This document shows positions 8,177 through 14,773 of a DNA stretch of 64,000 nt, in pieces (within the stretch, counting starts at the first letter, position 1; each line of letters begins with the position of its first letter). The notes beneath the pieces are model-generated. The model worked only from the letters and a program-made list of their open reading frames with translations. It ran no database searches and was not told where the DNA came from. Source of the DNA: Alteripontixanthobacter sp. (GTDB taxonomy: Bacteria > Pseudomonadota > Alphaproteobacteria > Sphingomonadales > Sphingomonadaceae); NCBI GenBank assembly GCA_039968605.1, contig JBDVPM010000008.1, positions 2,594,968 to 2,658,967 on the forward strand. Reading direction: 5' to 3'. The position numbers and the translations under genes are program-made.

Positions 8177-9411
8177 GCGTGACGGACGAAGCGAAGCAGC
8201 TCGACGCAGCCGATCCGCTGGCCGAATATCGCGGCCGCTTCCACATGCCCGAAGGCGTGATCTACCTCGACGGCAACTCGCTGGGCCCGCTTCCGCAGGC
8301 CACTCCGGGGCGGATCGAGGAGGTCATCCGCCAGGAATGGGGCGATGGACTGATCCGCAGCTGGAACGATGCGGATTGGGTGTCCGCCCCCCAGCGCATC
8401 GGCGCGAAAATCGCCCCGCTGATCGGTGCGCAGCCGCATGAGGTGATCGCCTGCGATTCGACCTCGGTCAATATCTTCAAGCTGATCGCTGCCGCCTTGC
8501 AGATGCGCCCCGATCGCAAAGTGGTGCTGAGCGAGCCAGGCAATTTTCCGACCGATATCTACATGATCGAAGGGCTGGAGGCGCAAGGGCTGGCCCAGCG
8601 CCGCCTGGCCGAAGCGGACCAAATCGAAGCGGCACTGGACGGCGATGTTGCGCTACTGATGCTGACCCATGTCCACTACAAGACCGGACGCCTGCACGAT
8701 ATGAAGCGCCTGACCGCCAAGGCGCATGAGGCCGGCGCGCTGGTAATGTGGGATCTCGCGCATACGGCAGGGGCGCTCCCGGTATCGCTGAACGAATGTG
8801 TTCCTGATGGCGACGGGGCCGATTTCGCGGTCGGCTGCGGGTATAAATACTTCAATGGCGGCCCCGGCGCGCCTGCTTTCGCCTATGTTGCCGAACGGCA
8901 TCATGATGATTTGCACCAACCGCTCACCGGCTGGTTCGGCCATGCCCAACCGTTCGCCTTCAGCGACGACTACACACCGGGCGAGGGAGTCGATCGCTTG
9001 CAGGCCGGAACCCCGCCTATCCTCGGCCTCGCCGCGCTCGAAGTCGGGGTGGAACTGATTGCGGAAATCGGGGTCGAGCGGCTTTGGAAAAAGTCGCGCG
9101 CCCTGTCCGAATTTTTCCTGTGTTGCCTGGAGGAACTGGGGATCGACCTGCCGCTCGTCAGCCCGCCGAACAGCGCCGAACGCGGTAGCCAGCTGTCTTT
9201 CCGGCACGAGCACGCCTACGCCATCAGCCAGGCCCTGATCGCACGCGGCATAATCGGCGATTTCCGCGATCCGGACATCCTGCGGCTAGGATTCGCGCCT
9301 GCCTATTTGCGGTTTGCGGATGTCGCAGATGCAGCGCGGCAACTCGGCGAGGTGCTAAGCAGCGGCGAGTGGGACCGGCCGGAGTTCCGGGAGCGGGCGG
9401 CGGTGACCTAG
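8173..9411 (+). CDS. kynU: Kynureninase
   Basis: A 412-aa PLP-dependent enzyme that cleaves kynurenine to anthranilate and alanine, completing the aerobic tryptophan-to-anthranilate route with kynA and kynB. Seen motifs are IYLDGNSLGPLP at the N-terminus, WDLAHTAGALPV with the cofactor-binding Asp, and GCGYKYFNGGPGAP with the Schiff-base lysine. The C-terminal RLGFAPAYLRFADV block is also typical. No anthranilate-degrading or 3-hydroxylating genes are adjacent. The stop codon lies five bases before the first repeat of the GIY-YIG cassette. Confidence 0.96.
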   Translation: MSVTDEAKQLDAADPLAEYRGRFHMPEGVIYLDGNSLGPLPQATPGRIEEVIRQEWGDGLIRSWNDADWVSAPQRIGAKIAPLIGAQPHEVIACDSTSVNIFKLIAAALQMRPDRKVVLSEPGNFPTDIYMIEGLEAQGLAQRRLAEADQIEAALDGDVALLMLTHVHYKTGRLHDMKRLTAKAHEAGALVMWDLAHTAGALPVSLNECVPDGDGADFAVGCGYKYFNGGPGAPAFAYVAERHHDDLHQPLTGWFGHAQPFAFSDDYTPGEGVDRLQAGTPPILGLAALEVGVELIAEIGVERLWKKSRALSEFFLCCLEELGIDLPLVSPPNSAERGSQLSFRHEHAYAISQALIARGIIGDFRDPDILRLGFAPAYLRFADVADAARQLGEVLSSGEWDRPEFRERAAVT

Positions 9412-9416
9412 TGTGT

Positions 9417-9456
9417 GACGTAGCACCATGGATTGCTTCGCTACGCTCGCAATGAC
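9417..9456 (+). repeat. Left copy of a 40-bp direct repeat (outer arm, REP-like palindrome)
   Basis: This 40-bp stretch recurs at 9917-9956 with a single difference (A at 9425, G at 9925). Its core includes GGATTGCTTCGCTACGCTCG. It is also the left arm of an imperfect inverted repeat with 9473-9507. Such CATTGCGAG/GAAGCAATCC palindromes are common dispersed repeats in bacterial genomes. Confidence 0.85.
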
Positions 9457-9472
9457 GAGAAAGCTTAAAATT

Positions 9473-9507
9473 CGTCGTTGCGAGGAGCGTAGCGACGCGG
9501 CAACCCA
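9473..9507 (+). repeat. Right arm of the first palindrome
   Basis: The reverse complement of this stretch matches the 9427-9459 arm apart from small insertions (for example CGCG and CT), so RNA or single-stranded DNA of 9427-9507 could fold into a stem with a short loop around AAGCTT. It ends only a few bases before the first ATG of the GIY-YIG gene. Confidence 0.75.
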
Positions 9508-9512
9508 TCGCC

Positions 9513-9812
9513 ATGCGCTTCGATTTTCAGCCTGCTGTCTATATTATGGCAAATCATAAGGGCGGCACGATCTACTGCGGTGTGACATCAAATCCGATGC
9601 AACGCGCCGCGCAGCATCGCGAAGGTCAGATCGACGGGTTTACGAAGAAGTACGGTTGCAAACGCCTCGTCTGGTTCGAACTGCACTCGACGACGGAGTA
9701 TGCGATCACGCGTGAGAAGCAGATCAAGGCGGGATCGCGGAAGAGGAAGATCGCACTGATAGAAGCAGAAAACCCAGACTGGCGCGATCTGTATTTCGAA
9801 ATTGCGACTTGA
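9513..9812 (+). CDS. Small GIY-YIG-domain nuclease
   Basis: A 99-aa single-domain GIY-YIG protein. The signature appears as VYIMANHKGGTIYCGVT, followed by the helix NPMQRAAQHR with the catalytic Arg, the YAITREKQIK segment with the metal-ligand Glu and a C-terminal NPDWRDLY. This matches the stand-alone UPF0213/putative-endonuclease group. The first ATG sits directly beside a repeat arm with no clear ribosome site; a start at the internal Met at 9546 would cut into the GIY strand, so 9513 is preferred. The gene is enclosed on both sides by related palindromic repeats, suggesting a mobile or repeat-associated unit. Confidence 0.85.
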   Translation: MRFDFQPAVYIMANHKGGTIYCGVTSNPMQRAAQHREGQIDGFTKKYGCKRLVWFELHSTTEYAITREKQIKAGSRKRKIALIEAENPDWRDLYFEIAT

Positions 9813-9838
9813 GAACGATAGACCTCACCCTCCATTTT

Positions 9839-9877
9839 CGTCATTGCGATGAGCGAAGTGACGCGGCAATCTATGGA
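9839..9877 (+). repeat. Inner arm of the second palindrome
   Basis: This arm resembles 9473-9507 (shared pattern CGTCRTTGCGA, GAGCG, TGACGCGGCAAYC) and is the inverted partner of 9927-9957. The order around the gene is therefore outer arm, inner arm, gene, inner arm, outer arm. Confidence 0.75.
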
Positions 9878-9916
9878 CGGACCGCTGGTAATGACCTTAC
9901 CGTCGCTAGAAGGCGC

Positions 9917-9956
9917 GACGTAGCGCCATGGATTGCTTCGCTACGCTCGCAATGAC
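9917..9956 (+). repeat. Right copy of the 40-bp direct repeat
   Basis: 39 of 40 bases are identical to 9417-9456, with an offset of exactly 500 bp and the same orientation. Similarity ends abruptly on both sides, which marks 9417 to 9956 as a defined cassette. Confidence 0.85.
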
Positions 9957-9985
9957 AAAGTAAGGGTGCGTCACACTTAGAACCC

Positions 9986-10609
9986 TCAAGCCTCCAGCTC
10001 CACATCCCAATACAGCCAGTCCCGCCACGTCTCGTGCAGATAATTCGGCGGGAAAGCTCGCCCACGTTGCTGCAGCTGCCAGCTGGTCGGCCGGATCGGG
10101 TCCATCATCACGTGCATCTGTGCTTGCTTGGGTGTGCGGCCGCCTTTCTTCATATTGCAGGGGCCGCAGGCAGTGAGGATGTTTTCCCAAGTCGTCTTGC
10201 CGCCGAGACGGCGCGGCACCACGTGGTCGAAGGTGAGGTGGGTACCCCCCGATCCCCCGGCCGCGCCGCAATATTGGCACTGGAAACGATCGCGCAGGAA
10301 CAGGTTGAAACGGGTGAAGGCGGGAAACTCGCTGGTTTTCACATATTGCCGCAGCGCAATCACGCTGGGCACCGGCATATCGAACGAAGGCGAGTGCACT
10401 TCGCGCTCGTAACTCGCCACGATATCCACCCGGTCGAGGAACACCGCCTTGATTGCGGTCTGCCACGGCCACAGGCTGAGCGGGTAATAGGATAACGGCG
10501 TGTAATCGGCGTTGAGCACCAGCGACGGGCAGCTCTGCAAGCTGCGCGTTGGATCGTCTTCGCGTTTGCGAAACTGGGCCGTCCGTTCGATCAGATCGGC
10601 TTTGAACAT
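9986..10609 (-). CDS. HNH endonuclease
   Basis: A 207-aa protein from the ATG at 10609, chosen because GGGGAAG lies upstream and related proteins begin close to this point; in-frame upstream starts (10642, 10672) are possible but have weaker sites, and longer versions would overlap the divergent gluQ gene. The HNH domain is clear: CQYCG, then LTFDHVVPRRLGGKTTWENI and CGPCNMKKG, giving two zinc-binding CxxC pairs around the catalytic DH. The N-terminal LVLNADYTPLSYYPLSLWPW block is widely conserved in this alphaproteobacterial family. Biological role unknown; no partner methylase is nearby. Confidence 0.88.
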   Translation of the reverse strand: MFKADLIERTAQFRKREDDPTRSLQSCPSLVLNADYTPLSYYPLSLWPWQTAIKAVFLDRVDIVASYEREVHSPSFDMPVPSVIALRQYVKTSEFPAFTRFNLFLRDRFQCQYCGAAGGSGGTHLTFDHVVPRRLGGKTTWENILTACGPCNMKKGGRTPKQAQMHVMMDPIRPTSWQLQQRGRAFPPNYLHETWRDWLYWDVELEA

Positions 10610-10735
10610 TTGCCGCTTCCCCGCTTTTCCGGTTGTCGCCATCGGAGCATTTGCCGATTCGCGAGTCAACATTATGACAGGCGCGACTCGCAAACCCTCC
10701 ACAGGCGGATCTTGGCAGGTTAGGACAGTGGCAGG

Positions 10736-11590
10736 ATGCCTGCCACTCGCAACATCACGCGTTTCGCCCCCAGCCCCAATGGGCCGCTCCATCTTGGCCA
10801 TGCTTACTCGGCCATCGTATCGCACGATCTTGCCCGGCAGACGAACGGCGAATTCCTGCTGCGGATCGAGGATATCGACGGGCCGCGCAGCAAGCCCGCA
10901 CTGGCCGGCGAATTTCGGGCGGATCTTGCCTGGCTAGGACTGGAGTGGCGCGAAACTCCGGCGCAATCGGCCCGGCTGGACAGCTACCGCGCAGCGGCAG
11001 AGGTTTTGAAGGCGCGCGGCCTGCTCTATCCGTGTGTCTGTACGCGCAAGGATATCGCTGCGGCGCAGGAGCGGGCCGGGATCACCGATGGCCACTATCC
11101 GGGTACTTGCCGGGATAACCGGTCCGGCGGCGCTGGGCCGGCGGCATGGCGGATCGATATTGCCTTGGCAGCGCTGCAGGTGGGCCCGCTGAGCTGGGTG
11201 GATGAACTTGCAGGTGAGCAGTGGGTCGATCCCGCCGCGCTCGACGATGCAGTGTTGCTGCGCAAGGATGCGCCCGCCAGCTATCACCTCGCCGCTACGC
11301 TGGACGATGCGGCTGATGGGGTAACGCTGGTCACCCGGGGGCGGGACCTGCTGGATTCCACGCCCTATCACCGGATATTGCAAGCGCTGCTCGGCCTCCC
11401 AGTACCGATCTGGCATCACCACCGGTTGCTGCTCGACGAAACCGGCGAAAAGCTTGCCAAGCGGCGAGGTTCGGGGATGCGGGGCCGGGGGTTGGCCGAT
11501 CGGCGCAAGGCGGGCGAGGACGGCTTGCAGGTGGCGGAAATGCTGCGCGCCGGGAACCTACCGGCTGGCATATCGCTTTCCACTACCTAG
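10736..11590 (+). CDS. gluQ: Glutamyl-Q tRNA(Asp) synthetase
   Basis: A 284-aa truncated glutamyl-tRNA synthetase paralogue that charges glutamate onto the queuosine base of tRNA(Asp). It begins with TRFAPSPNGPLHLGHAYSA, containing the class I HLGH motif, and has RIEDIDGPRSKP plus the KLAKRRGS variant of the KMSKS loop. The anticodon-binding domain of GluRS is absent, as expected. The zinc-binding Cys pair is visible as YPCVCT, followed by YPGTCR. It diverges from the HNH gene. Confidence 0.93.
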   Translation: MPATRNITRFAPSPNGPLHLGHAYSAIVSHDLARQTNGEFLLRIEDIDGPRSKPALAGEFRADLAWLGLEWRETPAQSARLDSYRAAAEVLKARGLLYPCVCTRKDIAAAQERAGITDGHYPGTCRDNRSGGAGPAAWRIDIALAALQVGPLSWVDELAGEQWVDPAALDDAVLLRKDAPASYHLAATLDDAADGVTLVTRGRDLLDSTPYHRILQALLGLPVPIWHHHRLLLDETGEKLAKRRGSGMRGRGLADRRKAGEDGLQVAEMLRAGNLPAGISLSTT

Positions 11591-11599
11591 ATAGGCACC

Positions 11600-11830
11600 A
11601 TGCAAACATTCCTCATCATCCTCATCGTCATCCTGTCCGTTCTGGTCGTGGTATCGCTGGTCCGCGGAATCGTGGCGTTCCTGAAAAGCACCAAAATCGA
11701 TCTGGAAACGGGCGAGGGCGAGAATGTCAGCGAGATGCAGGTCTTGCAGAACAAGATGATGTTCAACCGGATCAAGTACCAGGCCCTCGCCATCGTGGCC
11801 GTGGCGATCCTGCTGGCGATTTCGCAGTAG
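11600..11830 (+). CDS. HIG1-domain / twin-transmembrane protein
   Basis: A 76-aa inner-membrane protein with an N-terminal helix (FLIILIVILSVLVVVSLV), a short polar loop and a second helix (ALAIVAVAILLAIS). The block NKMMFNRIKYQALAI before helix two resembles the HIG1 domain found in respiratory supercomplex factors. In other alphaproteobacteria this small gene commonly sits beside the PduO-type adenosyltransferase gene, as it does here. It starts nine bases after the gluQ stop. Role unproven. Confidence 0.78.
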   Translation: MQTFLIILIVILSVLVVVSLVRGIVAFLKSTKIDLETGEGENVSEMQVLQNKMMFNRIKYQALAIVAVAILLAISQ

Positions 11831-11849
11831 CACGTTACTGAGCAGGCCC

Positions 11850-12416
11850 ATGGTCAAGCTCAACAAGATTTACACCCGCACTGGCGACGATGGCACGACC
11901 GGATTGGTCGACGGCTCGCGTTGCCCGAAAAACTCCGCCCGCATCGCGGCGGTCGGCGCGGTGGACGAGGCCAATAGCGCCATAGGTCTGGCTGCGGCGG
12001 CATTAACAGGCGATAATGCCGCACTGGCCTTCCGCATTCAGAACGACCTGTTCGACCTGGGCGCGGATCTTGCCACGCCCGGCGACGATTTCGAACCCGG
12101 AGAGATGACACTGCGGGTGGTTCCGGCCCAATCCGAATGGCTGGAACAACGGATCGATGCGCTGAACGAGCGGCTGGAGCCGCTCACCAGCTTTGTCCTG
12201 CCCGGTGGAAGCGAGGCCGCCGCGCGCACTCATGTGGCCCGGGCCGAAGTACGCCGCGCCGAACGCGCAGTGGCTCAGCTAGCTACGCAAGATCCGGTCA
12301 ACCCGGCTGCGCTGGCTTATATAAACCGCCTGTCGGACCTGCTGTTCGTTCTGGCGAGGGTGCTGAACGACGATGGCAAGTCCGATGTGCAATGGGTGCC
12401 CGGCGCCAACCGCTGA
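11850..12416 (+). CDS. Cob(I)yrinic acid a,c-diamide adenosyltransferase (PduO type)
   Basis: A 188-aa cytoplasmic enzyme that transfers the adenosyl group of ATP to cobalamin. The N-terminal KIYTRTGDDGTTGL is the PduO/MMAB ATP-binding signature, and the C-terminal half has RAEVRRAERAV and INRLSDLLFVLAR. The length matches the family. No cobalamin-dependent mutase is in the window, so the dependent enzyme is elsewhere. It is preceded by HIG1 (19-base gap) and followed after 70 bases by hbd, a grouping seen in other alphaproteobacteria. Confidence 0.95.
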   Translation: MVKLNKIYTRTGDDGTTGLVDGSRCPKNSARIAAVGAVDEANSAIGLAAAALTGDNAALAFRIQNDLFDLGADLATPGDDFEPGEMTLRVVPAQSEWLEQRIDALNERLEPLTSFVLPGGSEAAARTHVARAEVRRAERAVAQLATQDPVNPAALAYINRLSDLLFVLARVLNDDGKSDVQWVPGANR

Positions 12417-12486
12417 GGCTGGATAAGCGCGCCTCCCTTCGCTAGGGCAGCATGAAATTGCTGCATTTGCGAAGAAAGACCACGAC

Positions 12487-13356
12487 ATGACGAAAATCGC
12501 CGTAATCGGTGCGGGCCAGATGGGTACCGGCATCGCGCAAACCGTCGCCCAGCACGGGATGGACGTGCAGCTGTCCGATATCGATCTGGCCACCGCAGAG
12601 GCCGGGCGCGCGAATATCGACAAGGCGCTGGGCAAGCTGGTCGGTCGCGGGAAAATCGATGTCGCCCAGGCCGAGGCGACGCTGGCGCGGATCACGGCAG
12701 TGGCCGATTATTCGCCCATGGGAGAGGCCGATCTGATCATCGAAGCGGCAACCGAGAAGGAAGCCGTCAAGCAGGCAATCTTCGAGAAAGCAGGCAAGGT
12801 GCTGGCCGCCGATGCGATCATGGCCAGCAACACCAGCTCCATCCCCATCACTCGCATGGCGAATTTTTCGCCCGATCCGGAACGGTTCATCGGATTGCAT
12901 TTCTTCAATCCGGTGCCGGTAATGGGCCTGATCGAGGTGATTCCGGGCCTCGCCACGGCGCAGCAGACCACGGACCGCACGGTGACCTTTGCCGAAGGTC
13001 TGGGCAAGGAAGTGGTATTGTCGCAGGACGAGCCGGGCTTCGTGGTCAACCGCATCCTGTTGCCGATGATCAACGAGGCGGTGTTCCTGCTCGGACAATC
13101 GACCGCCGGGATCGAGGATATCGACAAGGGCTGCCGCCTTGGCCTCAACCACCCGATGGGGCCGCTGCAGCTGGCCGATTTCGTCGGGCTGGACACTTGC
13201 CTGGACATCATCAACGTCCTCTACCGGACCACCCGCGACACCAAGTACCGGCCCGCGCCGCTGCTGGTAAAATATGTCGAGGCCGGTTGGCTGGGCCGCA
13301 AGACCGGGCGAGGCTTCTACGATTACTCGGGCGAGGCGCCCGTTCCAACGAGGTAG
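12487..13356 (+). CDS. hbd: 3-hydroxybutyryl-CoA dehydrogenase
   Basis: A 289-aa NAD(P)-dependent enzyme interconverting acetoacetyl-CoA and 3-hydroxybutyryl-CoA. The Rossmann motif IGAGQMGTGIAQ opens the protein. The catalytic His lies in IGLHFFNPVPVM, with Ser and Asn in the NTSSIPIT block, and the dimerisation domain begins at FVVNRILLPMINEA. The length and the C-terminal GWLGRKTGRGFYDY ending are typical. It probably acts in short-chain beta-oxidation or butyrate/PHB metabolism; the scoAB and acyl-CoA dehydrogenase genes of the window are compatible but not linked. Confidence 0.93.
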   Translation: MTKIAVIGAGQMGTGIAQTVAQHGMDVQLSDIDLATAEAGRANIDKALGKLVGRGKIDVAQAEATLARITAVADYSPMGEADLIIEAATEKEAVKQAIFEKAGKVLAADAIMASNTSSIPITRMANFSPDPERFIGLHFFNPVPVMGLIEVIPGLATAQQTTDRTVTFAEGLGKEVVLSQDEPGFVVNRILLPMINEAVFLLGQSTAGIEDIDKGCRLGLNHPMGPLQLADFVGLDTCLDIINVLYRTTRDTKYRPAPLLVKYVEAGWLGRKTGRGFYDYSGEAPVPTR

Positions 13357-13488
13357 GGTTCAGGAGCGTGGGACCGCGGATGCGCGACCGAACCGGCCAA
13401 GCACCCGCGCGCGAAACTTCCTAATATACGAACCGCTGGAACCCTCGCGCCCTGCTGCCCGTTGCTCCTTACAAAGGAGAATACCCCC

Positions 13489-13839
13489 ATGTCCCACAAG
13501 GAAACCAAGCCCGAAAGCCAGGAAGCCCGTCAGGCAAACCTAGCCCCCGAAACGCATAATGACGAGCAGGACGATCACCGCAGCCAGGCGCAGGAAGTGG
13601 CGCAGCAGGCGCGCGGCGTTACCCCTGCGACCGGCAGCCCCACCGAAAGTGAAAAGTCGCAGAATTCATCCGGACTGATAGGCGATTCCACACAGGATAC
13701 GGTGGATCACATGCGCGACATGGAAAGTTCGGGCCGGGTCGACATGGATGCCTATCGCGGGGAGCCGAACCATGACGACAATGTCGATAAATACGGCAAG
13801 GACAAGAAGCCAGATGGGCTTCGCGGCGACGGAACCTGA
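13489..13839 (+). CDS. Small hydrophilic protein of unknown function
   Basis: A 116-aa very polar protein rich in Glu, Gln, Asp, Ser and Lys, with no hydrophobic segment and few aromatic residues, consistent with an intrinsically disordered stress-type protein. The ATG at 13489 is supported by AAAGGAGA upstream; an earlier in-frame start (13462) has none. I recognise no domain. It is convergent with the DUF202 gene, only three bases apart. Confidence 0.7.
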   Translation: MSHKETKPESQEARQANLAPETHNDEQDDHRSQAQEVAQQARGVTPATGSPTESEKSQNSSGLIGDSTQDTVDHMRDMESSGRVDMDAYRGEPNHDDNVDKYGKDKKPDGLRGDGT

Positions 13840-13842
13840 CGC

Positions 13843-14256
13843 TCAGACGTCGGCCTTGCGCAGCCACCACAATGCCACCACGAGGACCAGTGCAGCTCCC
13901 GCCACGAGATAGCTGAGCCAGCGCATGTGCAGGGTCTTGGGCGCCTTGATGTCATGCGGGTTGAGCCTGCTCAGCGTGCCGCAGGCATTGTGCTGGGCGC
14001 TCCACGCAACCACGGCACCGATAAGGATGAACCCTGTGGCGATTGCCTTGGCCAGCCATGGCGGGTCGAAATCGCCGAACAATGCGCGGAAGCCCAGACC
14101 GATACCAATTGCGGCGAAGGCTGTTCTCAGCCAGCCGGCATAGGTTCGCTCGGTCGCCTGGACGGTCCTGTCTTCGGCCCATTCGGTGCGGTCTTCCGCC
14201 CATTCGGTCCGGTCTTCGGCCAGCTCGTTGGAGCTTTTGTCGTTGTGATCGCCCAT
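13843..14256 (-). CDS. DUF202 (YidH-family) membrane protein
   Basis: A 137-aa inner-membrane protein. The DUF202 signature ERTYAGWLRTAFAAIGIGLG is followed by two further hydrophobic helices. Before it lies a hydrophilic leader made of seven-residue repeats (AEDRTEW twice, then AEDRTVQ). The ATG at 14256 overlaps the stop of the upstream gene (TGATG), so the two are coupled; the TTG one codon earlier is less likely. Function unknown. Confidence 0.82.
   Translation of the reverse strand: MGDHNDKSSNELAEDRTEWAEDRTEWAEDRTVQATERTYAGWLRTAFAAIGIGLGFRALFGDFDPPWLAKAIATGFILIGAVVAWSAQHNACGTLSRLNPHDIKAPKTLHMRWLSYLVAGAALVLVVALWWLRKADV
14163..14225 (-). repeat. Three tandem 21-bp units coding the AEDRTEW heptads
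   Basis: Units at 14163-14183, 14184-14204 and 14205-14225 differ at only a few bases each. They stay in frame and encode the charged heptad leader of the DUF202 protein, so copy-number change would lengthen or shorten the leader by seven residues. Confidence 0.75.
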
Positions 14257-14723
14257 CAATTTTCGACGATAATCATTCCTTCTTCGGGGGCAAGCACTCT
14301 GACAATTTCACCGCCGCCCAGATCGTCGCTGGGGCCGACGCGGCTGGCTGGGCCATCGCTATCCGGGCTGGGTTCCATCGGACTGGGCATATCGGGCGAT
14401 GGCTCGAACCCGCTGGCCGGATCGATCAAGCTATCACCCGACATGGGCGAGGCTTCGATGGGATCGGAATTGAATTCATCCCAATTCTGATTTTCCGGTT
14501 CGTCGGATACACGAACCCGCGGCCCCCGGTCTCCATTGGCACCCAGCTGATCGAGTTCTGCAATATCGCGTTTGAAGCCCTCGCGCTGCTCCGCCACGTC
14601 GTCAACTGCTTGAGACAAAAGCCCTTCCTGGTCCTCGCTGCCGATTAGCAGCATGGTGCTTAGTACCGTGCCGATCACAAACAGCAGGGCGGCCTTGGGG
14701 TTGCTGAACAAGTATTTCATCAT
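14256..14723 (-). CDS. Membrane-anchored protein of unknown function
   Basis: A 155-aa protein with a single N-terminal hydrophobic helix (AALLFVIGTVLSTMLLIG) and a long acidic, Pro/Ser/Asp-rich tail that includes repeated P-S-P-D/M-E-P elements, ending in EEGMIIVEN. This suggests an inner-membrane anchor with a disordered periplasmic domain. Two adjacent ATGs (14723 and 14720) could start it; neither has a strong ribosome site. Its stop overlaps the DUF202 start. It is downstream of mutS on the same strand. No family recognised. Confidence 0.65.
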   Translation of the reverse strand: MMKYLFSNPKAALLFVIGTVLSTMLLIGSEDQEGLLSQAVDDVAEQREGFKRDIAELDQLGANGDRGPRVRVSDEPENQNWDEFNSDPIEASPMSGDSLIDPASGFEPSPDMPSPMEPSPDSDGPASRVGPSDDLGGGEIVRVLAPEEGMIIVEN

Positions 14724-14773
14724 CGCGCGCGCAGCCTATCGCCGCGTTGGTTAAGTTTGGGTGGATTTTGCTG

